64,000 nt of DNA from an uncultured Brevibacillus sp. GTDB taxonomy: Bacteria > Bacillota > Bacilli > Brevibacillales > Brevibacillaceae. The stretch is from the NCBI RefSeq assembly GCF_947502445.1, contig NZ_CANMZW010000019.1:45718-109717 (forward strand), written 5' to 3'. The translations under genes and the position numbers were made by a program. The notes beneath the pieces are model-generated. The model was not told the origin of the DNA, did no database searches, and saw nothing but the letters and a program-made list of their open reading frames with translations. This document shows positions 25,335 through 34,555 of this stretch, piece after piece; positions within the stretch are counted from its first letter, which is position 1; the number at the start of each line of letters is the position of its first letter.

Positions 25335-26960
25335 ATGACAGAGAAACACAAGTGGGAAAAAGTCATTTCAAGTCTGATGATTTTGGCGTTGTGCACGGTG
25401 GCGATCGGCTGTGGATCAACGACAGCTCCAACCGAACAACCGACTGCGCAACAAGAGGAACCGAAAGCAGGAGGAACCATTACGGTAGCGATCAACGGCG
25501 AGCTGGACACATTGGACCCGCATAAGTCAAAATTTGGCATCAAAGTGGAACAAATCGGAAGCCTTTTTGGGGGAAGCTTGCTTTATCTCGATCCGACAAC
25601 GAAAGCGTTACGGCCTTATTTGGCGGAGAGCTATACCCTCTCGGAGGACAAGAGAAAGTGGACGTTCAAGATTCGGAAGGGAATCACCTTCCACGATGGA
25701 TCACCCGTGACTGCGAAATCATTCAAGGAAACGTTTGATCGGATCATAAACCCTGACACAGGAGTCGGTGCTGCTGGCGTGTTGATGGATGGGCTAAAGG
25801 GAGCGGAAGCCCTGGATGATGAAACGCTTATCCTTTCGTTTGATGAACCTACGGCCCCAGGTTTTACCTATTTAAGCGCACCAGGTATCGTACAGCCGTT
25901 ATCCATCAAGGCAATCGAGAAGGCGGGCGACCAATATGGGCGTCAGCCGGTAGGTGTCGGCCCTTGGAAATTCGCTGAATGGAAAACGGGTGAATCGATG
26001 AAATTCGTGCGCAATGACGCTTTTCAATGGCCAGAGGACTTTTACCAAAACAAGGGGGCTGTGAAGCCGGATCAATTGATTCTGAAGTTCATCCAAGACA
26101 CGCAAACGCTGAATGCTGCACTTGAAAGTGGTACAGTCGATATCGCCACGGATTTGGTCGGAAAAGATGTAAAACGATTCGTGAATCATCCGAAATTTGA
26201 AGTGATCAGTGACCTTGACTCTGGATTAAGCCTGTTTCTGATGCTGAATCTGAAAGATGACCGTTTCAAGGAACTTAGTGTACGCAAAGCGATAAGCATG
26301 GCAGTGAACAAGGAGGTGCTTGTCAAGGCTGTGCTGCAAGGAGAGGGAAGCGTGGCCCATAGCCCTTTATCACCAAATATCATGGGCTATGATAAAGAGT
26401 CAGAGTCGTATGACTACCATTACAATTTAGAAGAATCGAGAAAGTTGCTCGACCAGGCAAACTGGGTTCCTAATGCCGAGGGGATTCGTGAAAAGGGCGG
26501 GAAAACATTGAGCACCAAACTCCTGATTAACCCAAAATTGGCATTGGATGCGCAACTGATTCAATCCATGATGCAGGAAATCGGCGTGAAAGTTGTGATT
26601 GAACAATTGGAAGAAACAGCCTATGCCACCGCACGACATAATGGTTCATTCGATATGGTGTTGGGTAGCTACTATGATCCTGATCCAGATATCTTGTACA
26701 CCTTCTTTGATTCTTCACAGGTGAGCAATTTTGCCTCCGTCCATGATCCCAAGCTGGAGGAACTGGTGAGAAAGGGACGAACGATTTTCGATCCAGAAGT
26801 ACGGATGCCACTTTACGCCGAAGCGCAAAAACTGGTGATTGACCAAGCCTATATCGTTCCGATTTACGTGAGAAAACATTTCGTAGTGGTGAATAAAAGA
26901 GTAAAAGGTGTCAAATTCGGAAATGGCCGATTGCTGTTGAACGATGCCTGGGTCAAGTAG
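25335..26960 (+). CDS. Oligopeptide ABC transporter substrate-binding lipoprotein (SBP_bac_5), copy 1
   Basis: The 541-residue protein has a lipoprotein signal with lipobox VAIGC, then GGTITVAINGELDTLDPHKS, ITFHDGSPVTAKSFKETFDR and VGVGPWKFAEWKTGE, the DppA/OppA family pattern. Length is normal. It captures peptides outside the membrane. No permease lies beside it, so it presumably uses the DppBCDF system 8 kb downstream. It shares many strings with the lipoproteins at 30.2 and 38.5 kb, so the three are paralogues. The ATG follows AAGGGGGAAGG. Confidence 0.9.
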   Translation: MTEKHKWEKVISSLMILALCTVAIGCGSTTAPTEQPTAQQEEPKAGGTITVAINGELDTLDPHKSKFGIKVEQIGSLFGGSLLYLDPTTKALRPYLAESYTLSEDKRKWTFKIRKGITFHDGSPVTAKSFKETFDRIINPDTGVGAAGVLMDGLKGAEALDDETLILSFDEPTAPGFTYLSAPGIVQPLSIKAIEKAGDQYGRQPVGVGPWKFAEWKTGESMKFVRNDAFQWPEDFYQNKGAVKPDQLILKFIQDTQTLNAALESGTVDIATDLVGKDVKRFVNHPKFEVISDLDSGLSLFLMLNLKDDRFKELSVRKAISMAVNKEVLVKAVLQGEGSVAHSPLSPNIMGYDKESESYDYHYNLEESRKLLDQANWVPNAEGIREKGGKTLSTKLLINPKLALDAQLIQSMMQEIGVKVVIEQLEETAYATARHNGSFDMVLGSYYDPDPDILYTFFDSSQVSNFASVHDPKLEELVRKGRTIFDPEVRMPLYAEAQKLVIDQAYIVPIYVRKHFVVVNKRVKGVKFGNGRLLLNDAWVK

Positions 26961-26962
26961 AA

Positions 26963-27141
26963 ATGCAGATTCGTGCTGTTTCGAAAGAGACGGAAAATAA
27001 GGTCCAGCTACTCATCGATGCGGATCATGGTCGATGAGGGAAGTCATCGCCAAACCGGCAGCAGATAAAATCAATATCAAGCTGATGAAAATAAGTGGCA
27101 TCTATCCGGCTTTTGGTTGCCGGCCGATTCGACTTGTATGA
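26963..27141 (+). pseudogene. Remnant of a second dipeptide epimerase
   Basis: ATG 26963 gives MQIRAVSKETENKVQLLIDA, matching the region around the second metal Asp of enolase-superfamily epimerases. After a stop near 27036 another frame gives KPAADKINIKLMKISGIYPA, matching the segment with the second-side catalytic Lys. The parts between and at both ends are missing. Similar strings occur in the intact epimerase at 22.4-23.5 kb. Confidence 0.65.
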
Positions 27142-27171
27142 AGTGCCCAAATCCCGATTGATGAAGAATTC

Positions 27172-28263
27172 GTGCATGAGTATAGTGCCTGGAAAAAAGG
27201 GAGGCTGACGGCAACGGTGGCTATGAAAAAAGTTGGCATGACCCGGACAAGTTTATATCGACGTGTAAAAGAATATGAAGAAACCCTTGCCAATCCAACA
27301 GAGAAAGACACAAAATATTCGATTGGCAACGTTGCAAAAATGACTGGTACAACTGTACCAACCGTTCGTTATTATGATCAAATTGGACTGCTCAAACCGG
27401 CAGAGGTCACCACTGGCAGGTATCGTCTTTACACGATGGAGGAAATATGGCGGCTGAAGATAATCCTTACCCTTCGAAATCTGGGCTTTGGCCTTGAGGA
27501 GGTTCGAAAATTGATTTCGGGGGAAACATCGGTTGACACTGTAATTGATTGGCAAATGGAAGCATTGGATACGCAGATTCGAACACTTACAAGCGTAAAA
27601 TCGATTTTAGAACAGACCCAGCAAAGTGATTATGGAGAAGATTCTATAAACTATTTGCACGAGCTGGTACAATCAATTTCCGTCAGTACAGAGGAACGGA
27701 AGAGGTTTATTAATGAAAAAATAATAGCCTCTGTGGTTCCTGATCAGGTTCCGGTTGAGTGGAAAAAATCTTTCATGGGAAATTCGAATGATGTCTTCAC
27801 AAAAAAAGGAAAATTATCAGCACAACAAACTGCCGCATTACTTGAAATAGAGGAGTTGCTGGACGATCCTCAGTTTGTTGCGGATATTAGGCATGGTATA
27901 GAGATTGCTATGAACACCATAAAACATACTCGAATCGATGCCGCAACATGGAGCGCAAAAATGAATGTACTTTTCCTACGACTACTCGATGCCGTGAAGC
28001 AAAAAGAGTCGCCGGACAGTTCAATCGTGCAAGCGATTGTTAATGAACATGCATCCTTGTTTGCAAATACGGAACAACTTCCTGTTCCTCCGGAGTTTTT
28101 TCGTCAATTTGCCAAAGGGTGGCTAAAATTGGAAAACAGCCGAATTGATCGTTATGTGAAGTTATGTTCTATCTTGCATCCACCTGTGAAGTTGGAAGTA
28201 AAAGCGCGTTCATTACTAATGAAAGGAATGCAATGGAAACTTGAGCATCTGGAGGCAGAATAA
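27172..28263 (+). CDS. MerR-family regulator with a resolvase-type HTH at its N-terminus
   Basis: Residues 1-45 (HEYSAWKKGRLTATVAMKKV, RTSLYRRVKEYE) look like the C-terminal HTH of serine resolvases; a TGA at 27139-27141 cuts off anything earlier. Residues 46-150 are a MerR winged HTH (YSIGNVAKMTGTTVPTVRYY, GRYRLYTMEEIWRLK) with the dimer helix. The remaining 210 residues are a helical effector domain without recognised family. Start could be GTG 27172 or a later codon, since the ribosome binding site is poor. It is the only full-length member of three MerR paralogues in the window and the best candidate to act on the MerR-type promoters at 28.5 and 30.1 kb. Confidence 0.75.
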   Translation: MHEYSAWKKGRLTATVAMKKVGMTRTSLYRRVKEYEETLANPTEKDTKYSIGNVAKMTGTTVPTVRYYDQIGLLKPAEVTTGRYRLYTMEEIWRLKIILTLRNLGFGLEEVRKLISGETSVDTVIDWQMEALDTQIRTLTSVKSILEQTQQSDYGEDSINYLHELVQSISVSTEERKRFINEKIIASVVPDQVPVEWKKSFMGNSNDVFTKKGKLSAQQTAALLEIEELLDDPQFVADIRHGIEIAMNTIKHTRIDAATWSAKMNVLFLRLLDAVKQKESPDSSIVQAIVNEHASLFANTEQLPVPPEFFRQFAKGWLKLENSRIDRYVKLCSILHPPVKLEVKARSLLMKGMQWKLEHLEAE

Positions 28264-28501
28264 TATCTACAGGTTCATGGGACGGTGCCCCCGCATCAAC
28301 TTGAAAACAATTTCAAAGGCTAGAAGCTTATCTCGATAGGTGCTGCTTACGACGAATGATTCGATCGTGCTTTTGGTGAGCGACAATACAATTGAACTAA
28401 GTCCGAAAGCCATTGAGCTCATCCAGCTCCGTTTCAGTTGCCGCTAACCACAATGCCAGTTTTCCCCTTATCAAAACCTTCATTTTTTCAAATAGTTTTC
28501 A

Positions 28502-28532
28502 TTGACTCTCCGGTCACTTGAGAGTTTATATT
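28502..28532 (+). promoter_or_regulatory. MerR-type promoter before serine hydrolase 2
   Basis: TTGACT (28502-28507) and TATATT (28527-28532) are separated by 19 bp, the over-long spacing typical of MerR-activated promoters. The spacer contains the inverted repeat ACTCTC (28505-28510) / GAGAGT (28520-28525). An almost identical site stands at 30057-30087. Confidence 0.75.
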
Positions 28533-28594
28533 TGAAGGGAAAAATGAAACTCTGCTCAAAGAGCTCATACACAAAATGGCGAGGGATGATAAAC

Positions 28595-30028
28595 ATGCAA
28601 ACAAAAGAACAGACTGAATTATTTGAAGATTATGTACAGAAAGTGATGAAAGAAAATCAAATACCTGGCGTTGCTGTAGGATTAGCCAAAGACGGTCAGC
28701 TTTTCTTTGGAAAGGGCTTCGGCTATCGCGACGTGGAAAAGCAGTTGGAGGTCACAATTGATACCGTATTCGCCATCGGATCGATTACAAAATCGTTTAC
28801 ATGTGTAGCGATTATGCAGCTGCAAGAGGCAGGCAAGATCTCCGTACATGACCCCGTCAAAAAGTATTTGCCTAATTTTCGTTTGAAAAATGGAAGCACA
28901 GAGCCGATAACCATTCATCACTTCATGACTCATACGAGCGGCATACCTGCCTTGCCTTCCTCTCCTGCGTTACTGTTTCACACTGCGACGGACGAGGAAT
29001 TTAGAAACGATCCGCAGCTCCTTCAGATGAACAGGGAAGAGATCAAACCAGTTGAGACGTATGAGGAATATCTGGATTATATTGCTCAAATGGATTTCGA
29101 GTTACTCGGACCGCCTGGTACCCAGTGGTTATATAACAATGATTGTTACGGTTTATTAGGGGCGATTGTCGAACGTGCCAGTGGACAATCGTATGAAGAG
29201 TACGTGAAAGAGCACATCTTACAGCCAGCGGGAATGTATAACAGCTCCTTCTTTCTGGACGATTTGGGAGTGAATGATAATATCACGAGTCTCTATGTAA
29301 CACGTGAAAAAAGCGGAAAACAAATCGTGATCCCTTCTCCAAACTGGTGGGACTCCACCGTGCAAAGAGCAGCAGGCTTCTTAAAATCATCGGTTCGAGA
29401 CATGTTGAACTACACGGAAATTTTTCGTACAGGTGGACTTGTTGGTAACAACCGCATCCTGACTAGTGAAAGTGTAGGGCTGATGACGAATTCTTATTTC
29501 GAGTGTAACCCGATAGCAGGCGAAAACTACGGATACGGTTTACTAGTCATTCCCGAATACCACGGAACGGGCATGGTTGGACACGCCGGTGGGATGAAGG
29601 GCGGAGAATCGCAAATGCACATCATTGCTGAAAAAGGACTGACTGGAATTGTCATGTCCAATCTATTTGTTAAAGTATCCACTGCTATCATGAACGCTGC
29701 CTTTAATTGTCTGGAGAATCGTTCACCCGAAGCTACTCATATTATTTTCAAGGACTATCCAGTATCGTCAGAGAACTTAGCGCAGTTTATTGGGGAGTTT
29801 CAAGAGGCTGCTAAGATTCTTTCTCTTTCCGTCCGTTTAGAAGAGGGACAACTACATTTGTATATGAATAACCAGCCTACAGCGTTGAAACCTATTGATG
29901 AAGATCTCTTTTTAATAGAGGGATCAACGAATGCAGTACGATTTATCAGAGATGAGAACAATGAAATTTGCAAAATAGATTTAGGTGGATTCCACTTTTC
30001 CAAGGTTCAAGAGGCAGCGAAATCTTGA
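28595..30028 (+). CDS. Serine hydrolase, beta-lactamase/D-aminopeptidase-like, copy 2
   Basis: ATG 28595 was chosen because GAGGG lies 9 nt upstream; longer frames extend into the promoter. The 477-residue protein has SxxK at Ser63-Ile-Thr-Lys66, the YNN motif in WLYNNDCYG, and GHAGGMKGGESQMH in the KTG position. A C-terminal domain of about 90 residues follows. No signal peptide is visible, suggesting a cytosolic peptidase or esterase. It has its own MerR-type promoter shared in sequence with the peptide-binding lipoprotein downstream, indicating joint induction for peptide use. Confidence 0.85.
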   Translation: MQTKEQTELFEDYVQKVMKENQIPGVAVGLAKDGQLFFGKGFGYRDVEKQLEVTIDTVFAIGSITKSFTCVAIMQLQEAGKISVHDPVKKYLPNFRLKNGSTEPITIHHFMTHTSGIPALPSSPALLFHTATDEEFRNDPQLLQMNREEIKPVETYEEYLDYIAQMDFELLGPPGTQWLYNNDCYGLLGAIVERASGQSYEEYVKEHILQPAGMYNSSFFLDDLGVNDNITSLYVTREKSGKQIVIPSPNWWDSTVQRAAGFLKSSVRDMLNYTEIFRTGGLVGNNRILTSESVGLMTNSYFECNPIAGENYGYGLLVIPEYHGTGMVGHAGGMKGGESQMHIIAEKGLTGIVMSNLFVKVSTAIMNAAFNCLENRSPEATHIIFKDYPVSSENLAQFIGEFQEAAKILSLSVRLEEGQLHLYMNNQPTALKPIDEDLFLIEGSTNAVRFIRDENNEICKIDLGGFHFSKVQEAAKS

Positions 30029-30056
30029 GTAACAGAAGTGCCTTTCCGGTTTGTGA

Positions 30057-30087
30057 TTGACTCTCCGATCACTTGAGAGTTTATCAT
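30057..30087 (+). promoter_or_regulatory. MerR-type promoter before peptide-binding lipoprotein 2
   Basis: TTGACT (30057-30062) and TATCAT (30082-30087) are 19 bp apart with the ACTCTC/GAGAGT inverted repeat in between. Over about 30 bp it differs from the site at 28502-28532 only in the spacer centre and -10 element. Confidence 0.75.
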
Positions 30088-30168
30088 GGAGACGGACGTG
30101 CTGGGTCTGCAGTCACATAGCAGGGATGGTCAGAAATAGTAAAGAGATAACAGAAGGGGGAGTTTCAC

Positions 30169-31785
30169 TTGCGGGGATTACGCAGTATTACCTTCGTATT
30201 ACTGGCAGTACTACTCATGTCTTTGGTCATTGGCTGCACACAAGCGTCGCCACCTCCAAAACTAGATGAACAACAAAGTGAGGCAAAACCTCAATCGGGT
30301 GGAACGATTACGATGGCTTTTCCCATAGAACCAGACACACTTGATGCTCATAAGTCGACTGGGGCAGATACGATCGCTACCGTTCCTATGGGAGGATCGC
30401 TACTTACGAAAGACCCTGTCACCTATGAGTATAAGCCGAATCTGGCAGAGAAATACAAGGTGTCAGAGGATGGCAAAACATTGACATTTCAAATTCGCTC
30501 AGGCATTACAATGCACGATGGAACACCGTTAACCGCCAAGACGTATAAAGAAACGTTTGATCGCATTTTAGATCCTAAAACGGCTGCCAAGACATCTCGT
30601 ATGTTTTTAGCAGGGGTAAAAGCTGTAAATGCACCTGATGATCAGACGCTCATATTGGAGTTGGAACGACCTGTTGCAACTTTACTTGGCAATGTAAGCT
30701 CAACCGTTTTACAACCGCTTTCTATGAAGGCGATTGAAAAATACGGGGAGCAATATGGAAGAAGCCCTGTAGGAGTGGGGCCGTGGAAATTTGAAAGCTG
30801 GCAAGCAGGTCAATCGATCACTCTTGTTTCCAACAAAGATTACAAAGGGCATGATCAAAGATTTGCATATCAGGGGCCACCGAGACCAGAAAAACTTGTC
30901 ATTAAATTCATACAAGACCCTCAAACCATGTTATCAGCTCTGGATAGCGATACGATCGATGTGGCTTGGAACGTACCAGTGAAAGATATTAATAAGTATA
31001 GAAACAATGAGAAATATGAAGTGCTAGAGGTACTGCGGACAGGGTTGGGACTGATGGTCGGAATGAACCTGAAAAACGAAATGTTCCAAGACATTCAAGT
31101 CCGCAAAGCGATCAACATGTTGGTTAACAAAGAGGCAATTGTACAATCCGTGCTACTGGGGGAAGGGATAATCGCTAACGGTCCATTGCCTCCCAACATG
31201 CTGGGATATGACAAAGGTGTAGAAAAGTACGGGTATAAATACAATCTGGACGAAGCAAAAAAGCTCCTTGATGCTGCTGGATGGAAGGTAAATGGGGAAG
31301 GTGTCAGGGAAAAGAACGGAAAAACGCTTAGCTTGAACTTGTTAAGCACAGCACAATATAACAAAGATGCCCAATTAATTCAATCCATGGTGGGTGAGGT
31401 GGGTATCAAAGTAAGCATTCAGAATTTAGATCCGATAGCTCAAATGGAAGCCGCTATGAAAGGAAATTTTGATTTGCTTATGGCAAACTCCGGTTACCCC
31501 GATCCGGATGTTCTATCAATTTTCTTCCATTCCAGTCTGGGTGGTTTTAACTTTTCAGGAATCAACGATCCAAAGTTAGACGATTTGATCATCAAAGGAC
31601 AATCTACCTATGATATTGAAGCCAGAAAACAGATCTACGCAGAAGCTCAAAAATATATGGTTGAACAGGCGTATATTATTCCAGTGTATGTGACAAAGCA
31701 GTTTACGGTAGTAAATAAGCGAGTGAAAGGTGTCAAGCTTGTGGAGGAAATTCCGATGTTTAACGATGCATGGGTCGATCAGTAG
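30169..31785 (+). CDS. Oligopeptide ABC transporter substrate-binding lipoprotein, copy 2
   Basis: TTG 30169 follows AGGGGGAG. The 538-residue protein has a lipoprotein signal (lipobox VIGC), GGTITMAFPIEPDTLDAHKS, ITMHDGTPLTAKTYKETFDR and VGVGPWKFESWQAGQS. It is a normal-length SBP_bac_5 protein, closely related to copies 1 and 3. It is preceded by a MerR-type promoter and followed by an M29 aminopeptidase, so imported peptides may be trimmed by that enzyme. It lacks its own permease genes. Confidence 0.9.
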   Translation: MRGLRSITFVLLAVLLMSLVIGCTQASPPPKLDEQQSEAKPQSGGTITMAFPIEPDTLDAHKSTGADTIATVPMGGSLLTKDPVTYEYKPNLAEKYKVSEDGKTLTFQIRSGITMHDGTPLTAKTYKETFDRILDPKTAAKTSRMFLAGVKAVNAPDDQTLILELERPVATLLGNVSSTVLQPLSMKAIEKYGEQYGRSPVGVGPWKFESWQAGQSITLVSNKDYKGHDQRFAYQGPPRPEKLVIKFIQDPQTMLSALDSDTIDVAWNVPVKDINKYRNNEKYEVLEVLRTGLGLMVGMNLKNEMFQDIQVRKAINMLVNKEAIVQSVLLGEGIIANGPLPPNMLGYDKGVEKYGYKYNLDEAKKLLDAAGWKVNGEGVREKNGKTLSLNLLSTAQYNKDAQLIQSMVGEVGIKVSIQNLDPIAQMEAAMKGNFDLLMANSGYPDPDVLSIFFHSSLGGFNFSGINDPKLDDLIIKGQSTYDIEARKQIYAEAQKYMVEQAYIIPVYVTKQFTVVNKRVKGVKLVEEIPMFNDAWVDQ

Positions 31786-31961
31786 AAATTAAAAATTATG
31801 ACTGATCATGGAGAACCATTTCCTTTGAGTGCCTGTGGCGAAGACAGATCGACAATTCAAGGTTCAAGAGACGGCAAAAACCTGGATATTCTTTACAGCG
31901 GATACAGAATTAAAGTGCGATGAGTAAGGCAAGAACATACGAAAAAGGAGCGTTGTATCAT

Positions 31962-33071
31962 ATGGTTGATCCACGGCTTACAAAATTAACAGATGTACTA
32001 GTAAACTATTCTACAAATGTGCAAAAAGGCGAAAATATATTGATTGAAGCTATAGGAATAGATACGCCGCTGGTCAAGGAACTGGTGAAAGCAGTTCAAC
32101 AAGCAGGCGGACATCCTTATGTGAACCTGCGGGATCACTCTGTAATCCGCCAGCTTTTATTGGAAGGAACCGAAGATCAGCTTAGGACCTGGGCTGAAAT
32201 AGATCAGTTCCAGATGGAAAAGATGCAAGCACATATAATAGTCCTTGGCGGTCAGAATTTGAGCGAATTGTCAGATATACCAAGTGACAAGATGAGGTTG
32301 TATGCTTCTCTTTACCGTCAAGTCGTAGCTTCAACAAGTCTCACTAAAAAATGGGCATTTCTCCGCTATCCGAGTCCTTCAATGGCGCAGCTTGCCAACA
32401 TGAGTACGGAGGCGTTTGAAGACTTTTACTTCAATGTCTGCACGATGGATTACGCCAAGATGTCAAAGGCTATGGCTCCTTTGAAGGAATTAATGGACAA
32501 AACAGACCGTGTGAAGATTATAGGGCCTGGTACAGAGCTTTTATTCTCGATTAAAGGGATTGGGGCGGTTGCGTGTGACGGGATATTCAATATCCCGGAT
32601 GGAGAAGTATTCAGCGCGCCGGTTCGCGATTCGGTGAACGGTGTCATCACATTTAACACGCCATCCCACTATCAGGGATTTACCTACGAAAATGTTCAAT
32701 TGGAGTTTACCGACGGGAAGATTGTGAAAGCGACAGCTAATGATACGGAACGCATCAATAAAATTTTCGATACAGATGAAGGCGCGCGATATGTTGGAGA
32801 GTTTGCGCTTGGATTCCATCCGCTTATTCAGGAACCGATGAAAGATATTCTGTTCGACGAGAAAATAGATGGTAGTTTTCACTTCACACCCGGTCGATGC
32901 TATGACGCAGCCAATAATGGGAATAAATCCTCTATTCATTGGGACATGGTGATGATTCAACGCCCGGAATGGGGCGGAGGTGAAATCTGGTTCGATGATC
33001 GACTGATTCGCAAGGATGGCCGTTTCATCATACCGGAACTGGAACAGCTTAATCCAGTAAACCTGAAATAA
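31962..33071 (+). CDS. M29 family aminopeptidase (AmpS/AmpT type)
   Basis: ATG 31962 with AAAAAGGAG upstream gives 369 residues: MVDPRLTKLTDVLVNYSTNV at the start, RVKIIGPGTELLFSIKG in the middle, FTDGKIVKATAND, YVGEFALGFHP with the metal-binding Glu and His, and SIHWDMVM with the late His-x-Asp ligands. M29 enzymes are cytosolic, metal-dependent exopeptidases with broad specificity. The gene follows the peptide-binding lipoprotein and precedes a truncated MerR gene. It fits into peptide catabolism. Confidence 0.9.
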   Translation: MVDPRLTKLTDVLVNYSTNVQKGENILIEAIGIDTPLVKELVKAVQQAGGHPYVNLRDHSVIRQLLLEGTEDQLRTWAEIDQFQMEKMQAHIIVLGGQNLSELSDIPSDKMRLYASLYRQVVASTSLTKKWAFLRYPSPSMAQLANMSTEAFEDFYFNVCTMDYAKMSKAMAPLKELMDKTDRVKIIGPGTELLFSIKGIGAVACDGIFNIPDGEVFSAPVRDSVNGVITFNTPSHYQGFTYENVQLEFTDGKIVKATANDTERINKIFDTDEGARYVGEFALGFHPLIQEPMKDILFDEKIDGSFHFTPGRCYDAANNGNKSSIHWDMVMIQRPEWGGGEIWFDDRLIRKDGRFIIPELEQLNPVNLK

Positions 33072-33081
33072 TTCAAATTCT

Positions 33082-33130
33082 AAACCCTTCTCGTAATGTA
33101 TTTGAGAAAAATGTCGTGAAGGGTTTCTTA
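33082..33130 (+). terminator. Probable terminator after the aminopeptidase
   Basis: AAACCCTTC (33082-33090) pairs with GAAGGGTTT (33118-33126), followed by CTTA and little T-run. Confidence 0.5.
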
Positions 33131-33238
33131 TACAAAAAAGGGCATTCTGTATGCTTTCAAGATAAAATAATTTTCTTAAAGTACCGTTGACGTTCGCGTA
33201 ACTTGATTGTCCATCTTTGTAATTGGTAGGTGATTACG

Positions 33239-33697
33239 TTGCACTCAAAAAACAGGAGTGGTACCAAGCGACAGTTTGTATCTGATCAGTCAACGCTAAG
33301 CAAGAAGTACACGATTGGCGAAGTGGCAAAAATCACCGGATCAACTGTAAAAGCGGTTCGCTACTACGACGAAATCGGGCTTCTCAAACCTGCAGAGGTT
33401 ACGGCCAGTCGGTATCGTCTCTACACAATGGAGGAAATATGGCGGCTGGAGCTGATTTTTACCTTTCGCTATCTGGGGTTTGGCATGGATGAGATTAGTA
33501 AGATGATATCCGGTGAAAAGTCAGTTGCAAACGTAATCAACTGGCAAATTGAAGCTTTGGATGGACAAATTCGTACCCTAACAAGAATAAAATCGATCTT
33601 GCTGCAGACTCGCCAAAGTAACGATAAAGAAGATTCGTTACGTTTGTTGTACAAGCTGGTAGCGTCACCTGAAACCTGCGGAACGGAAGAAGGTTAG
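33239..33697 (+). CDS. Truncated MerR-family regulator (DNA-binding part only)
   Basis: TTG 33239, 6 nt after AGGTG, gives 152 residues. The MerR winged HTH (YTIGEVAKITGSTVKAVRYY, SRYRLYTMEEIWRLE, GFGMDEISKMISGEKSV) and the dimer helix are complete. The protein then ends at residue 152, while its paralogue at 27.2-28.3 kb continues for another 210 residues. It may be a pseudogene or act as a minimal repressor or competitor on the same operators. Confidence 0.75.
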   Translation: MHSKNRSGTKRQFVSDQSTLSKKYTIGEVAKITGSTVKAVRYYDEIGLLKPAEVTASRYRLYTMEEIWRLELIFTFRYLGFGMDEISKMISGEKSVANVINWQIEALDGQIRTLTRIKSILLQTRQSNDKEDSLRLLYKLVASPETCGTEEG

Positions 33698-34555
33698 TTC
33701 GTTTATATGATAGTAGAGAGAAAGAGTGCGTCATTGTTTCAAAAGGTAAGGTTGTTGTCGGGTCGCGGAAAAGAACCTTGGTGGATAGCCTTTGATAAAA
33801 TCACACCGTAACATGCCAGGTAAATCGATTGCATATTGCTATACTCGAGAAATAAACTTGCATCTGCTGGGATCATATAACCATCTGGCGGTAGTTCAGG
33901 ACTGCCATTGATAGAATATGATGAATCAAGTAATGCAAACCTATTGGAAACACGAAATATTTACTTAAGTAACTTTGAAGATAGCGTTAACCTGCTATCA
34001 ATCCTTGAAATTGAAAAAGTAATTCATATACCTATGAGAAAAAAGGGATCTTTTGTTACCCAGCAACAATATTCTTGCATTTTTTTATAGGTGAGAGCTA
34101 ATGACTATAAACATTTGATTATCGTACTATTTAAATGAAATTTACAATTATTAACCGTAAAGGAGATTGTTTGATTCGGACACGAGCGTTGAAAGCATGC
34201 ATTTTTTATTGTCAGATTATTAGTTACTTGCTGATTATTTCAACAGAAGGGAGCTCTGCTAATTTACGAATACACCCCTAGCAATATAGGCACATTTTAA
34301 ATGAAAAATACAACTACTTGAATCGTATCTACGTGGATAACAAAGGTGATTGATAATAGATAATCACCAATTATTACCAAATAGCCTTTTCCAGATTGGG
34401 CTGGAGGTTGTCTACGGTAGGTGGTCATTAACTTATTACTGATGAACCAAGAAAATGTTTGGGTACGGGGTTCAGAGTACGCTCATGTCAAAATGATTAA
34501 GCACGAGGTACAAAAACGAAAAAGAAGATGGGAGAGAAGTGGGGGTGAAGGTCTC
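33698..34555 (+). other. Long AT-rich intergenic stretch with possible remnants
   Basis: No intact gene is recognised. On the minus strand, about 33968 to 33739 is an open frame without start codon reading SINGSPELPPDGYMIPADAS, probably a gene fragment. A plus-strand ORF at 33908-34090 overlaps it and lacks a convincing start. The last 120 bases lead into the dpp operon; no promoter was picked out with confidence. Confidence 0.3.

Noticed and set aside
33908..34090. 60-codon plus-strand ORF in the gap before dppB
   Set aside because: There is no ribosome binding site and no recognisable motif, and it overlaps a more protein-like minus-strand frame.
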